From Notoacmeibacter sp. MSK16QG-6 (GTDB lineage: Bacteria > Pseudomonadota > Alphaproteobacteria > Rhizobiales > Rhizobiaceae), in contig NZ_JAMYXM010000001.1 in the NCBI RefSeq assembly GCF_024158145.1, positions 868,001 to 932,000 on the forward strand: a stretch of 64,000 bases of DNA. The letters are read 5' to 3'. Positions within the stretch are counted from its first letter, which is position 1, and each line of letters starts with the position of its first letter. This document shows, one piece after another, positions 7,816-16,797 of this stretch. The notes beneath the pieces are model-generated. The model did no database searches. It saw only the letters and a program-made list of their open reading frames with translations, and had not been told where the DNA came from. The translations under genes were made by a program, and so were the position numbers.

Positions 7816-8829
7816 TCAACCGTTTCTGTATGTGTAAGCGTAACCATTAAGTGCGGGCGCGCCGCCAAGATGAGCGTAGAGAACCTTCGACCCTGCTTCG
7901 AAAAAGCCCTTCCGCACCAAGTCCATCATCCCTTGCATGCTTTTTCCTTCATAGACCGGATCGGTAATCATTGCCTCTGTCCGCGCAGCAAACCGGATCG
8001 CATCGTTGGTTTCAGCGGAGGGCACGCCGTAGGCCGGATAAGCGTAGTCAGGATTGATGTGAATCTCGTCATCCGTGACCGCGCGCCCCAGACCAACGAG
8101 TTCAGCAGTGCCGTCGACGATCTTGCGCACCTGTGAGCGTGTCTGCTCGACCGTGCCTGAGGCGTCGATACCAATCACGTTTTGCGCGCGGCCATCCTTG
8201 GCGAAGCCAACGATCATTCCCGCCTGCGTAGAGCCGGTAACGACGCACACAACGATATAGTCGAACTTGACGCCCATCTCTTCTTCCTGCGCGCGAACCT
8301 CTTCTGCGAAGCCGACATAGCCGAGCCCGCCGAGGGGATGGACCGACGCTCCGGCGGGAATACCATAGGGCCGGCCACCCGCATCCTTCACCGACTGGAT
8401 CGCTTCTTCCCAGCTCTTGCGGATGCCGATATCGAATCCATCATCGACAATCCGGCTATCCGCACCCATCAGGCGCGTGAGCATGATGTTCCCGACACGG
8501 TCATAGACGGCGTCTTCATGCGGCACCCAGCTTTCCTGAACCACGACGCATTTCATGCCGAGTTTCGCGGCTGTCGCGGCCACCATGCGGGTATGGTTCG
8601 ATTGCACGCCGCCGATCGAGACGAGCGTATCCGCCCCTGAAGCGATGGCATCGGGGACAATGTATTCCAGCTTGCGGAGCTTGTTACCGCCCATGGCGAG
8701 CCCGGAATTGCAGTCTTCGCGCTTGGCCCAGATTTCCACCTTGCCACCGAGCGCCTCGGTCATTCGCGGCAGAAATTCAATGGCGGTCGGGCCAAATGTG
8801 AGTGGGTAGCGTTCGAATTTATCCAGCAT
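7816..8829 (-). CDS. acdS: 1-aminocyclopropane-1-carboxylate deaminase
   Basis: 337-residue PLP enzyme of the tryptophan-synthase-beta fold that splits the ethylene precursor ACC into 2-oxobutyrate and ammonia; in plant-associated bacteria it lowers plant ethylene. PLP Lys is in [10 protein letters not shown] (about 51), the nucleophile-proximal Ser/Asn in [10 protein letters not shown] (about 78). The two positions that separate true ACC deaminase from D-cysteine desulfhydrase read as deaminase: Glu in YEGKSMQGM (about 295) and Leu in [10 protein letters not shown] (about 322). Length matches the family exactly from the ATG at 8829. Divergent from an Lrp/AsnC regulator, the arrangement known for acdS/acdR. 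Confidence 0.93.
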   Translation of the reverse strand: MLDKFERYPLTFGPTAIEFLPRMTEALGGKVEIWAKREDCNSGLAMGGNKLRKLEYIVPDAIASGADTLVSIGGVQSNHTRMVAATAAKLGMKCVVVQESWVPHEDAVYDRVGNIMLTRLMGADSRIVDDGFDIGIRKSWEEAIQSVKDAGGRPYGIPAGASVHPLGGLGYVGFAEEVRAQEEEMGVKFDYIVVCVVTGSTQAGMIVGFAKDGRAQNVIGIDASGTVEQTRSQVRKIVDGTAELVGLGRAVTDDEIHINPDYAYPAYGVPSAETNDAIRFAARTEAMITDPVYEGKSMQGMMDLVRKGFFEAGSKVLYAHLGGAPALNGYAYTYRNG

Positions 8830-8896
8830 CCTGCATCCTTTCCAGATCGGAGGGAAGCATAGGCGGCATCGCACGGAATGTGCTTTCAAAGTTTCT

Positions 8897-8936
8897 GAGA
8901 AAAAGCTGTCTTTCTCTTATAAGATAATACTATTAT
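8897..8936. promoter_or_regulatory. Candidate operators between acdS and its Lrp-type regulator
   Basis: Two symmetric elements lie in the 136-base divergent promoter region. GAGAAA (8897-8902) and TTTCTC (8911-8916) form an inverted repeat with an 8-base spacer. ATAATA-C-TATTAT (8924-8936) is a perfect 13-base palindrome. A/T-rich imperfect dyads of about 15 bases are what Lrp-family dimers bind, so either may mediate control of both genes. Confidence 0.45.
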
Positions 8937-8965
8937 ATCGTTAAATCTCATTTTTATGGAATTTC

Positions 8966-9445
8966 ATGGAATTTTCTGGCAGTTACGACGATCTCGATAA
9001 GATCGACCTAGCGATCCTTCGGCACCTCCAGGCTGACGGGAGGCTGAGCAACGCCGAATTGGCGCAGCGCATCAATGTCAGCCCGGCGACCTGCCATCGA
9101 CGGACGCAGCGATTGTTTGACGAGGGCTATATTGCAGGTGTGCGCGCCCAAGTCGCCCCGGAGAAGGTCGCACTCGGCGCTCTCGTCATCGTCGGGGTCG
9201 TCCTTGACCGGTCAACGCCTGAGAGCTTCGCCGCTTTCGAGACCGCTATAACCGACCTGCCCTTTGTGCTGGACTGCCATCTGGTGGCCGGCGATTTCGA
9301 TTATTTCCTGAAAATCCGTGTCCGCGACATGTCGGATTTCAATCGGCTGCATGGCGACAAGCTGATAGCGCTGCCCGGCGTCAGGCAAACACGCACCTTC
9401 TTCGTCATGAAGGAAGTCATCGACAACGCTGCACTGGCATTTTGA
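8966..9445 (+). CDS. Lrp/AsnC family transcriptional regulator (AcdR-like)
   Basis: 159-residue regulator with an N-terminal AsnC-type winged HTH (LDKIDLAILRHLQADGRLSNAELAQRINVSPATCHRR, about 10-46, quoted as blocks LDKIDLAILRHL and SNAELAQRINVSPATCHRR) and a C-terminal RAM effector domain (about 65-150) with VLDCHLVAGDFDYFLKIRV and LPGVRQTRTFFVMKEV. Family members are leucine-responsive or amino-acid-responsive octamers. Its divergent position next to acdS matches AcdR, the ACC/leucine-responsive activator of ACC deaminase in rhizobia and pseudomonads. An in-frame alternative start is not visible; another ATG ten bases upstream is out of frame. Confidence 0.88.
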   Translation: MEFSGSYDDLDKIDLAILRHLQADGRLSNAELAQRINVSPATCHRRTQRLFDEGYIAGVRAQVAPEKVALGALVIVGVVLDRSTPESFAAFETAITDLPFVLDCHLVAGDFDYFLKIRVRDMSDFNRLHGDKLIALPGVRQTRTFFVMKEVIDNAALAF

Positions 9446-9466
9446 GACTACGGCAAAGAGTGAGAC

Positions 9467-10462
9467 TTAAGAGTTTTCTGCAAACTCGCCCGGATCGAAT
9501 GCGTATTCCGTCGAGCAGAATTCGCAGCGGACCTTGATCGCGCCATCCTCGACACTTTCAGCGCGTTCTTCCTCAGAAAGATTGGTTAGAACCGCTTCGA
9601 TCTTCTGGCGCGAACAGGAGCAGTCATCCTTTAGCTCTACGCCCTCATAGACGCGAACGCCATGTTCGTGGAACAGGCGGTTAAGCAGTCGTTCTGATCC
9701 GACCGTCGGGTCGAGAAGTTCCAGATCCTCGACAGTGCCGACCAGAAGCCGCGCCTCTTGCCAGGCATCGTCGATCAGACTGTCAGCGTCGGTATCGGTA
9801 TCGGCATCGTCCCCGTCACCGCCGGGCAGGTCGCCCATGCGCATGCGCTCCGGCGCATCGGGTAGAAACTGCGCGACGATGCCGCCGGCACGCCATATTT
9901 CATCGCCGCCGGGCAGAACCTGCTGGCCCGCGGCCAGCCGCACATCTGTTGGAATTTGCTCGGACTGACGGAAATAGGTGCGCGCAACGTCCTCGAGCGA
10001 AGCGCCGTCGAGCGCCACGATACCCTGATAGCGCTGTGTCTGCGGCCCCTGATCGATGGTGAGCGCGAGAACGCCATCGCCCAGTAATTGCTCAGGTTTG
10101 GTTTCGCCCGCGGCGACCGCCAATTGAAGGCGGGTCTCGTCGAACCGCGCATAGGCCCGCAGCGAGCCCGGCACGGTCAGATCGGCTACCAACATATCCA
10201 CCGGTCCGTCCGTCTTGGTCTGGACGATGAACTTACCGTTGAACTTCAAAGAGGTGCCAAGAAGCGCGACAAGCACCACGACTTCCGCAAGCAGCCGGCT
10301 TACCGGCTCCGGATAAGCATGGCGGGACAGGATAGCATCGAGTTCGCGGCCCATCTGAACGACCCGGCCGCGCGTATCGAGATTTTCGACCTGAAAGGGC
10401 ACGACATGATCGTCGCCGGCATGGCCGTATTCGCCCAGTTCGGGCTGCTCGGCATCGGCCAT
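9467..10462 (-). CDS. hslO: Hsp33 redox-regulated holdase chaperone
   Basis: 331-residue Hsp33 family protein. In the cytoplasm it binds unfolding proteins when oxidation releases zinc from its C-terminal switch. The four zinc cysteines are present as DCSC (about 275-278) and CEFC (about 308-311), i.e. CxC and CxxC, separated by the linker. The N-terminal chaperone domain shows HAYPEPVSRLLAE and the FNGKFIVQTKTDGPV block. The chosen ATG lies one base after the argF stop, indicating co-transcription and coupling with argF; longer frames would extend into argF. Part of an argD-argF-hslO operon, an order I know from other rhizobia. Confidence 0.93.
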   Translation of the reverse strand: MADAEQPELGEYGHAGDDHVVPFQVENLDTRGRVVQMGRELDAILSRHAYPEPVSRLLAEVVVLVALLGTSLKFNGKFIVQTKTDGPVDMLVADLTVPGSLRAYARFDETRLQLAVAAGETKPEQLLGDGVLALTIDQGPQTQRYQGIVALDGASLEDVARTYFRQSEQIPTDVRLAAGQQVLPGGDEIWRAGGIVAQFLPDAPERMRMGDLPGGDGDDADTDTDADSLIDDAWQEARLLVGTVEDLELLDPTVGSERLLNRLFHEHGVRVYEGVELKDDCSCSRQKIEAVLTNLSEEERAESVEDGAIKVRCEFCSTEYAFDPGEFAENS

Positions 10463-10463
10463 G

Positions 10464-11381
10464 TCAGGCCACTCCGCCAAGACACCAGTGAAGAATAGCC
10501 TTCTGCGCATGCAGGCGATTTTCGGCTTCGTCGAAGACGACGCTTTGCGGACCGTCCATCACCTCATCGGTGACTTCTTCGCCGCGATGAGCCGGCAGGC
10601 AATGCATGAAGAGCGCATCGCTCTTGGCTTGCGCCATAAGATCATCATTGACCTGATAGCGCTGGAAGACATTGTGCCCGCGCGCACGATGCTCCTGGTT
10701 CATCGACACCCATGTATCGGTCACGACGCAGTCGGCGCCGTCGACCGCCTGCTGCGGATCGTCGGTCAGTTCGATCTGCGCGCCCTGAGACCGCGCCCAT
10801 TCGACAAAGCGCTCCTGCGGTTCCGAACCTGCTGGCGTCGCGATGGACAACGCATAACCGAACCGGGCTGCGCCTTCGATCAAGGAATGGGTGACATTGT
10901 TACCATCGCCCGTCCAGGCAAACTTCTTGCCTTTCGAGGAACCGCGGTGCTCCTCGAATGTCATGACGTCGGCCATGATCTGGCAGGGATGCGTGTCGTC
11001 CGTCAGACCGTTTATCACCGGCACGGTGGCCGCATCCGCAAGCTCAAGCAGCCTGTCATGCTCCAGCGTGCGAACCATAATGATATCGACGAAGCGAGAC
11101 AGCACTCTGGCTGTGTCGGCAATCGTCTCTGAGCGGCCGAGTTGCATCTCCGCACCCGTGAGCACCACCGTCTCCCCGCCCAGTTGCCGCATCCCGACCT
11201 CGAAGGAGACCCGTGTGCGGGTGGATGGCTTTTCAAACACCATGGCGAGCGTCTTGCCAGCGAGCGGTCGATGATTTTCACCATCCGACAAGCTGTCTTT
11301 GACAGAGCGAGCGTGATCCAGAATGGCGCGCAACGCTTCAGGCGAGGTTTCGGCGAGATCGAGAAAGTGGCGTGGTGTCAC
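10464..11381 (-). CDS. argF: Ornithine carbamoyltransferase
   Basis: 305-residue cytoplasmic enzyme that forms citrulline from ornithine and carbamoyl phosphate in arginine synthesis. Carbamoyl-phosphate loop STRTR at residues 53-57, MVRTLEHD (about 101-108), HPCQIMAD (about 131-138), the ornithine-binding SMNQE (about 226-230) and the catalytic HCLPAHRG (about 263) are all present. Its ATG overlaps the argD stop as ATGA and its own stop lies one base from hslO, so the three genes are tightly coupled. Confidence 0.96.
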   Translation of the reverse strand: MTPRHFLDLAETSPEALRAILDHARSVKDSLSDGENHRPLAGKTLAMVFEKPSTRTRVSFEVGMRQLGGETVVLTGAEMQLGRSETIADTARVLSRFVDIIMVRTLEHDRLLELADAATVPVINGLTDDTHPCQIMADVMTFEEHRGSSKGKKFAWTGDGNNVTHSLIEGAARFGYALSIATPAGSEPQERFVEWARSQGAQIELTDDPQQAVDGADCVVTDTWVSMNQEHRARGHNVFQRYQVNDDLMAQAKSDALFMHCLPAHRGEEVTDEVMDGPQSVVFDEAENRLHAQKAILHWCLGGVA

Positions 11382-12586
11382 GTTGCTTGTCCGTTTGTTT
11401 GCGCCGCGTCCAGCGACAGGGCACTGGCGGCACGGTCCAGCGCATCGAGCGCCCGGCGGATGTCGTCATCCTCGACATTCAGCGGCGGCAAAAAGCGCAG
11501 GATATTATCGCCTGCCGGAACCAGTAGAAGATGCTCGTCGCGAACGGCGGAAAGCATCATAGCGGCGGGCTGGCGGCATTTCAGACCAATGAGAAGCCCG
11601 GCGCCGCGCACGGTTTCGAAAAGGTCCGGATATGTATCGACAACCGCAGCAAGACCCTGCTTCAGCAGCAACGCCTTTCGGTTGACCTCATCCAGAAAGC
11701 CGTCCTCCAGAACCGTTTCGACGACAGCCTTGCCCACAGCCATCGCGAGCGGGTTACCGCCAAAAGTCGAGCCATGTGTGCCGGCGGTCATCGCCGCCGC
11801 AGCCTCTTCGGTCGCGAGACATGCCCCCACCGGAAAACCGCCGCCAAGTCCTTTTGCCACAGCCAGAATATCGGGGTTGATCTCTGCCCATTCGTGCGCG
11901 AAGAGGCGGCCTGTCCGGCCGATCCCTGTCTGCACCTCATCGAAGATGAGAAGGACGCCATGCTCGTCACACAGATCCCGCAATTCCCTCAGCCACGCGG
12001 TCTCCACCGGACGAACGCCTCCCTCGCCCTGGATCGGTTCGATCATCACGGCGGCAGTGGTCGGCGAAGCAATCGCTGCCTTTGCAGCGTCATGATCATC
12101 GAACGGAAGCTGGGTGAAGCCCGCAGCCTTCGGTCCGAATCCCTCCAGATATTTCGCCTGACCGCCCGCAGCTATCGTCGCAAGTGTCCTGCCGTGAAAC
12201 GCGCCTTCGAAGGTGATGATGTCAATCCGCTCGGCATTGTCACGCGCATAGTGGTAGCGCCGGGCCGTCTTGATGGCTGCCTCGACCGCCTCGGCTCCGG
12301 AATTGCAGAAGAATGCTCGATCAGCGAAGGAGTTGGCGCATAAAAGCTCCGCCAGTTCACGCTGAATCGGAATTTCGTAAAGGTTGGAGACGTGCCAGAG
12401 CTTGGCTGCCTGCTCGGACAAGGCTTCCTGAAGACGTGGGTTAGCATGGCCGAGCGCATTGACCGCGACGCCGGACGCGAAATCGAGATATTTCTCGCCA
12501 TCCGTCGTCCAGACCCAGGCGCCCTCTCCCCGCTCGAAGGAAAGCGGCGCGCGCGCAAACGTATCGAAGAGCGCCGAACCGCTCAT
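11378..12586 (-). CDS. argD: Acetylornithine aminotransferase (class III aminotransferase)
   Basis: 402-residue PLP aminotransferase converting N-acetylglutamate semialdehyde to N-acetylornithine. Marks: [12 protein letters not shown] (about 39-50), the [14 protein letters not shown] block (about 92-105), [24 protein letters not shown] region, Asp in [14 protein letters not shown] (about 216) and the PLP Lys in [14 protein letters not shown] (about 248). It could also act on succinyldiaminopimelate, as many ArgD do. First gene of the argD-argF-hslO operon. A compact hairpin and a sigma-70-like promoter lie about 70-130 bases upstream. Confidence 0.92.
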   Translation of the reverse strand: MSGSALFDTFARAPLSFERGEGAWVWTTDGEKYLDFASGVAVNALGHANPRLQEALSEQAAKLWHVSNLYEIPIQRELAELLCANSFADRAFFCNSGAEAVEAAIKTARRYHYARDNAERIDIITFEGAFHGRTLATIAAGGQAKYLEGFGPKAAGFTQLPFDDHDAAKAAIASPTTAAVMIEPIQGEGGVRPVETAWLRELRDLCDEHGVLLIFDEVQTGIGRTGRLFAHEWAEINPDILAVAKGLGGGFPVGACLATEEAAAAMTAGTHGSTFGGNPLAMAVGKAVVETVLEDGFLDEVNRKALLLKQGLAAVVDTYPDLFETVRGAGLLIGLKCRQPAAMMLSAVRDEHLLLVPAGDNILRFLPPLNVEDDDIRRALDALDRAASALSLDAAQTNGQAT

Positions 12587-12644
12587 TGCTCACATCTCCC
12601 GAGCTGGCAGGCTTTCCGGGGCAGGTGATCAGGCCCTCCGGAGC

Positions 12645-12717
12645 CCAAAAGCAAAAGCCGCCCCGTTCGCCGAGGCGGCTATCGGCCCGTTATCACGCCG
12701 CCCCGGTAAAAAGTCAA
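12645..12717 (-). promoter_or_regulatory. argD promoter with promoter-proximal terminator-like hairpin
   Basis: On the minus strand TTGACT (12717-12712) and TGATAA (12695-12690) are spaced 16 bases and make a good vegetative promoter. The predicted start falls at about 12682, and the transcript then immediately forms AGCCGCC (12680-12674) paired with GGCGGCT (12662-12656), followed by TTTTGCTTTTGG. This is an intrinsic-terminator shape inside the argD leader with no gene upstream for it to terminate, so attenuation or 5'-end protection are both possible. Confidence 0.5.
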
Positions 12718-12803
12718 CGCGCAAGCGCTTTTCCAAGCGTTTGAAAGGTTTCAGACCCGCCATCCACACATTTTTCTGCCAATACCCGCCGATTGAACGA
12801 GCG

Positions 12804-12994
12804 GACTCAATTCCGTCCCAAATTTGGGGAAAACAGACAAAAGCGAATCATGACGACCGGCTAATGCTGGACAGCGAGTCTGCGGGCGGCGTAGGTTTAG
12901 CTTGAACTGAGATAACAGGTCTCTGGCGGCGAACCCGATACGGTCAGTTTATCCAACTGCGAGCAAAGTATTTGCTTGCAGGGCCAAGGGATTC
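12804..12994. promoter_or_regulatory. Cluster of four GANTC (CcrM methylation) sites upstream of gcrA
   Basis: GACTC (12804-12808), GAATC (12845-12849), GAGTC (12876-12880) and GATTC (12990-12994) fall within 191 bases of the gcrA promoter region. GANTC is the CcrM methyltransferase site, and GcrA acts at methylated GANTC promoters, so the cluster suggests methylation-dependent or autoregulatory control. Confidence 0.6.
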
Positions 12995-13028
12995 AAGAGG
13001 CGATGCGGCAAACGAGGAGAATAACCCT

Positions 13029-13571
13029 ATGAGTTGGACAGACGAACGTGTCGAACTACTCAAGAAACTCTGGGCCGACGGCCTGAGCGCGAGCCAGATC
13101 GCCAATCAGCTGGGTGGCGTCAGCCGCAATGCGGTGATCGGAAAGGTTCATCGCCTGAAGCTTTCCAGCCGCGGTCGGGCCAGCCAGAAGCCGGCGCGTC
13201 CGAAAAAGCCGTCTGCACCGCGGCAGCCTTCCGTGCGCTCTGCGGCACCACGGGCGAGCATGTCCACCGTCATCGCCAGCCAATCGATGCCGCGGACCAG
13301 CTCCGCCGGCGCGACGGCGCTGAAGGCGGACTACGCAATCGACGAAGTGGCCGAGCCCGTCTATCAGCCGGCAGCCGAAGTGGTCGTGCCCATGAGCCGG
13401 CGTCTGTCCTTGCTGGAATTGAGCGAGCGGACCTGCAAATGGCCGATCGGCGACCCTCTCCACGATGATTTCCACTTCTGCGGCAACGATAGCGGCGAAG
13501 GCACACCTTATTGCAAAGGTCACGCGCAGATCGCCTATCAGCAGAATACCGACCGCAAACGTTCACGCTGA
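13029..13571 (+). CDS. gcrA: GcrA cell cycle regulator
   Basis: 180-residue GcrA family protein. The N-terminal DNA-binding helix bundle (MSWTDERVELLKKLWADG, then SASQIANQLGGVSRNAVIGK) is the hallmark; the middle is a long basic/Pro-Ser-rich linker (about 47-120), and the C-terminal sigma-70-interacting part carries LLELSERTCKWPIGDP (about 134-149) and paired Cys/His in HFCGND and YCKGHAQIAY. GcrA works with sigma-70 at promoters bearing methylated GANTC sites to time S-phase transcription in alphaproteobacteria. The ATG at 13029 is set by the conserved MSWT start and a GAGGAGA ribosome binding site. A strong terminator follows the stop. Confidence 0.95.
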   Translation: MSWTDERVELLKKLWADGLSASQIANQLGGVSRNAVIGKVHRLKLSSRGRASQKPARPKKPSAPRQPSVRSAAPRASMSTVIASQSMPRTSSAGATALKADYAIDEVAEPVYQPAAEVVVPMSRRLSLLELSERTCKWPIGDPLHDDFHFCGNDSGEGTPYCKGHAQIAYQQNTDRKRSR

Positions 13572-13596
13572 ACATCTCGGCATCGGATCAGTCGGA

Positions 13597-13628
13597 GGCA
13601 TCGCTCTACCCCGGGCGATGCCTTTTTC
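13597..13628 (+). terminator. Intrinsic terminator after gcrA
   Basis: GGCATCGC (13597-13604) and GCGATGCC (13615-13622) form a perfect 8-bp stem with a 10-base loop, followed by TTTTTC. It separates gcrA from ppk2. Confidence 0.88.
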
Positions 13629-13714
13629 TATGCCGGCTTGCAAAAGCAGCTTGTCGTTCCGGCCCGTCATCACCACAATCGCTGAGTGATAGACGCCAGG
13701 GAACTTGACCGATC

Positions 13715-14632
13715 ATGAGCGAGAATGACGTCGCTGCCGAACATGTCGCATCAATGGATCTTCAACCCGTGGATCTGACCGTCGATGGAAAGAAGCGCCG
13801 CTTCGATATTTCCGATCCCGATCTGCCAGGCTGGATTGGCGACAATGCGTTTTCGTCCGGCGGGTATCCTCATGACGACAAACTCAAGCGCGGAACCTAT
13901 GAAGACCTGCTGGAAGCTCTTCAGGGCGAACTCGTTAAGCTTCACGCTCATATGCAGGCAAATGGCGGTCGTCTGGTGATTCTGTTCGAAGGCCGGGACG
14001 CCGCCGGCAAAGGCGGAACCATCAGCCGATTCAGGCACAATCTCAATCCTCGGCATGCACGCATCGTGGCCCTCTCCAAGCCGACCGAAACGGAGAAAGG
14101 ACAATGGTATTTTCAACGTTATGCGGATCATCTGCCGACCGCCGGCGAAATCGTTCTTTTCGACCGATCCTGGTACAATCGGGCTGTTGTCGAGCCCGTC
14201 ATGGGATTTTGTACGGAGAGCGAATATCAGGCTTTTCTAGAAGCGGTGAACCCGTTTGAGAAACTACTGACCGACGACGGCATTCATCTTTTCAAGATCT
14301 GGCTGAATATCGGTCGCGAGATGCAGTTGGAACGGTTTCACGATCGTGTTCACAATCCGCTGAAATACTGGAAGTTCTCGGCCATCGACCTGAAGGGCAT
14401 CGGTCTATGGGATAGCTACACCGACTATCGCAACCGCATGTTCGCAGCCACGCATACGGAACATGCGCCATGGACTGTCATCCGCTCGAACGACAAACGT
14501 CGTGCACGGATCGAGGCGATCCGCCTTGTTCTTTCATCAATCGATTACGAGGGACGCGATCCGTCGGTGATTGGTGAGGCCGATCCGCAGATCGTCAAGA
14601 ATGCGCGCGACTTCCTCGCCTCCAAGAGGTAG
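13715..14632 (+). CDS. ppk2: Polyphosphate kinase 2
   Basis: 305-residue PPK2 family enzyme that phosphorylates nucleoside diphosphates (or monophosphates) with inorganic polyphosphate. Walker A is GRDAAGKGGT (about 92-101), Walker B is VLFDRSWYNRA (about 149-159), and the lid region follows with EKLLTDDGIHLFKIWLNI and the GLWDSYTDYRNRM block. Length and a single kinase domain place it with the one-domain class I/III enzymes rather than the two-domain PAP type. N-terminal 50 residues are a variable extension. Its last 38 bases overlap the end of the convergent glycosyltransferase gene. Confidence 0.93.
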   Translation: MSENDVAAEHVASMDLQPVDLTVDGKKRRFDISDPDLPGWIGDNAFSSGGYPHDDKLKRGTYEDLLEALQGELVKLHAHMQANGGRLVILFEGRDAAGKGGTISRFRHNLNPRHARIVALSKPTETEKGQWYFQRYADHLPTAGEIVLFDRSWYNRAVVEPVMGFCTESEYQAFLEAVNPFEKLLTDDGIHLFKIWLNIGREMQLERFHDRVHNPLKYWKFSAIDLKGIGLWDSYTDYRNRMFAATHTEHAPWTVIRSNDKRRARIEAIRLVLSSIDYEGRDPSVIGEADPQIVKNARDFLASKR

Positions 14633-16625
14633 CGGACCCAGCCAATAAACGGTCGACCGATGGTTTGTGAGTGGTCTTTTCCCAAATATGGGCGCGTTGC
14701 CGAATAAGCTGAAACACTGCGCGCCAGGCCGCGAAGGACTGCAATAGCCAGTAGGCTGGCAACAAAATCCAAGTTGACGAAAAAAGGATGCGTTCTTTTA
14801 AAGAGGCGGCTTTCGTACCCAGCCACAGAAAAGCGCCGAAGCACAACGCCAAGCTTGTGAAGTCCAGACCATAGAGCGCCAGTTTAAATATATGTGGCTG
14901 CTCCTCGCCCCACGCAATATAACCGATCATGTAGAGTGAACTGGCCAGCATGACGGGCAAGAGTAGCGCTGCCCCCGGGATGCCAGACAGAAGTATTTGC
15001 GAAAGAAGGAAGTTTCGCGGACCCAGTTCTTTCCAAAGACGGCGTGGGTGACGGTTATGCACCACCCAGCAGACCATCCAGCCTTTCAACCATCGGGTTC
15101 GCTGCGGAATCCATGTTCTCACATTGGTAGGAGCGTCCTCGAGTGTCGGCGCGTCGATCACCCCACTTCGATAGCCAGCCCTCGCCATGCGAACGCCGAG
15201 ATCGGCATCTTCCGTCACATTGTAGGGGTCCCAGCCTCCTACCTCATCAAGAACGGAGCGGCGAAAGTGATTTGAGGTGCCCCCGAGCGGCAGGACACTG
15301 CGCATTGCGGCCAAAAAGCGCAGAATACCACGAAACAGCGCCGCATATTCGAATGCGAATTGCTGGGCCAGCCAATGTTTCCCACCATTCGTGACGATCA
15401 GCGGCGCCTGCAGGCAGGCGACATCGGGCGGGCTGACCTTGAAGGTCTGCCACGCTTCCAGCAATTGATCGGGATGGGGGCGATCTTCGGCATCGAAAAG
15501 ACAAACATACTCGCCCCGGCAAGTTTGAAGAGCGAAATTGAGCGCTCGTGGTTTTGTTCTCGGCGTGCCAGGCGGCACTTCCAGAACCTCTACGTGAGCG
15601 GGCGGCCGGAGAGCATGGATCGCCTCAATCGTTTCCCTGTCATCGGCTTCGCAGATCAGACGGATTTCCAGCTTGCCGCTCGGCCACCGCAACTGGCCAA
15701 GCGCCGTCAATAACTGGCCGACCATGTCCGCTTCACGATAGAGCGCGATAAGGATGGTGTAGACCGGTAATTCGTCGTCATCTTTCAAATGTCTGGAGCG
15801 TGGCTTTTTCGTGCCGGCAACGGACACCGCCAAAAGCCGCAGCACCATGCAACTCAGAAAAAAGCAGGACGACAGAATGTGAACCGCGAGCATAAGAAAC
15901 CCTGGCGCTGCGACGAGACCAAGAAGGACGGAAACGGCAAACACCCCAAGGGCAAAGGACTGCCAGGCATTCGTCATATGCCGGGCGGAGAGATCGGGCC
16001 GGTCGACGAAGAGATCGTTACGGGCTTTGCGTTCCAATTCACTGGAAAGTCGTTGGACGAGGGCGTGACGTAGAACCGGACCGGCGACCAGACATGCCTC
16101 CCGTTGGCTTTCCGCTGGAAGGAAGTGCGCCCGGCTGACGCTATCTGGAACCAGCCTTCTGTAACGCCCATCCGGCAAACGGTAGCCGATAGCAATATCC
16201 TGCCAGCGTATCGCAAGAAGCCCGGCAATATCTTTGTTGGGCAATACCAAATGGTCGGGATCGAGTGAATGAAGCCGTGCCAGGCCGCTTTCTTCTGCGA
16301 GAAGGTCCGTCCACTGCGGCCGGTCAAAGCGGCCGCTTGCCAGCACCGCGTCCTCCAGGCACGTCTTGTTTTCGCGAGCGCGGTGGATCGCGTGGCGCAA
16401 GTCCGATGAGTTCCACCCCATGCGGATAAGCACGCGAATGATCAGGCGATCGTGATCTGTACAGAAGCGAAAAGAACTGGCTCGTCCAGAATGGACAATA
16501 TCAGATGGCTCGGCGTCGCCTCGCTTTGAAGGACGGCTGAAATCATCAGCAGACGCTGAGCCGCCAGCAAAATTTGGACGATATTCTACTCTCGCCAGCG
16601 CTAGCCGGCTGTCACCTTCTAACAT
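14595..16625 (-). CDS. Membrane glycosyltransferase family 2 protein (cellulose-synthase-like)
   Basis: 676-residue processive-type GT2 enzyme. The N-terminal about 190 residues form a soluble region resembling the MshEN/NfrB-type domain (LIRMGWNSSDLRHAIHRA, ILASGRFDRPQ-like segments, IAIGYRLPDGRYRRL). Two membrane helices follow (FALGVFAVSVLLGLVAAPGF and neighbour, about 205-245). The catalytic domain has YTILIALYREADMVGQLLTA (about 270), the acidic DAED (about 362), TEDADLGVR (about 460) and QRTRWLKGW (QxxRW, about 498). Three or more C-terminal helices end the protein. The D, DxD, TED, QxxRW set is that of polysaccharide synthases, but no partner (BcsB, PilZ, export) is adjacent, so the glycan is unknown. 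ATG at 16625 is chosen with GAGGGGGCAG upstream; a GTG two codons earlier is possible. Confidence 0.82.
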   Translation of the reverse strand: MLEGDSRLALARVEYRPNFAGGSASADDFSRPSKRGDAEPSDIVHSGRASSFRFCTDHDRLIIRVLIRMGWNSSDLRHAIHRARENKTCLEDAVLASGRFDRPQWTDLLAEESGLARLHSLDPDHLVLPNKDIAGLLAIRWQDIAIGYRLPDGRYRRLVPDSVSRAHFLPAESQREACLVAGPVLRHALVQRLSSELERKARNDLFVDRPDLSARHMTNAWQSFALGVFAVSVLLGLVAAPGFLMLAVHILSSCFFLSCMVLRLLAVSVAGTKKPRSRHLKDDDELPVYTILIALYREADMVGQLLTALGQLRWPSGKLEIRLICEADDRETIEAIHALRPPAHVEVLEVPPGTPRTKPRALNFALQTCRGEYVCLFDAEDRPHPDQLLEAWQTFKVSPPDVACLQAPLIVTNGGKHWLAQQFAFEYAALFRGILRFLAAMRSVLPLGGTSNHFRRSVLDEVGGWDPYNVTEDADLGVRMARAGYRSGVIDAPTLEDAPTNVRTWIPQRTRWLKGWMVCWVVHNRHPRRLWKELGPRNFLLSQILLSGIPGAALLLPVMLASSLYMIGYIAWGEEQPHIFKLALYGLDFTSLALCFGAFLWLGTKAASLKERILFSSTWILLPAYWLLQSFAAWRAVFQLIRQRAHIWEKTTHKPSVDRLLAGSATSWRRGSRAHS

Positions 16626-16797
16626 GAACACTGCCCCCTCACGCAGGCCGTGCTCTATACCCGCGCGTTATTCTTATCTTTTATTCAAGATTTTACTCTA
16701 ATAGGAATCAAATCAAGGTTAAATTTAGGCAGCCGCATCTGTGGCTGGTCGGGTTTCAATCTGTTATGCAACCTGCTCGATACGAACGGTTGGCTCA

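Larger units (their letters stand above)
12587..13028. other. 442-base argD/gcrA divergent intergenic region
   Basis: No coding frame with family similarity is seen. It holds the argD promoter/hairpin on the minus strand and, on the gcrA side, four GANTC sites, a perfect 12-base palindrome CCCAAATTTGGG (12817-12828) and two imperfect DnaA-box-like sequences, CCATCCACA (12760-12768) and TTATCCAAC (12949-12957), each matching seven of nine consensus positions. The DnaA-box reading is weak. Confidence 0.6.

Noticed and set aside
12760-12957. DnaA boxes suggesting a replication origin near gcrA
   Set aside because: Only two imperfect 7-of-9 matches, no AT-rich unwinding element and no origin genes; more likely chance or at most gene regulation.
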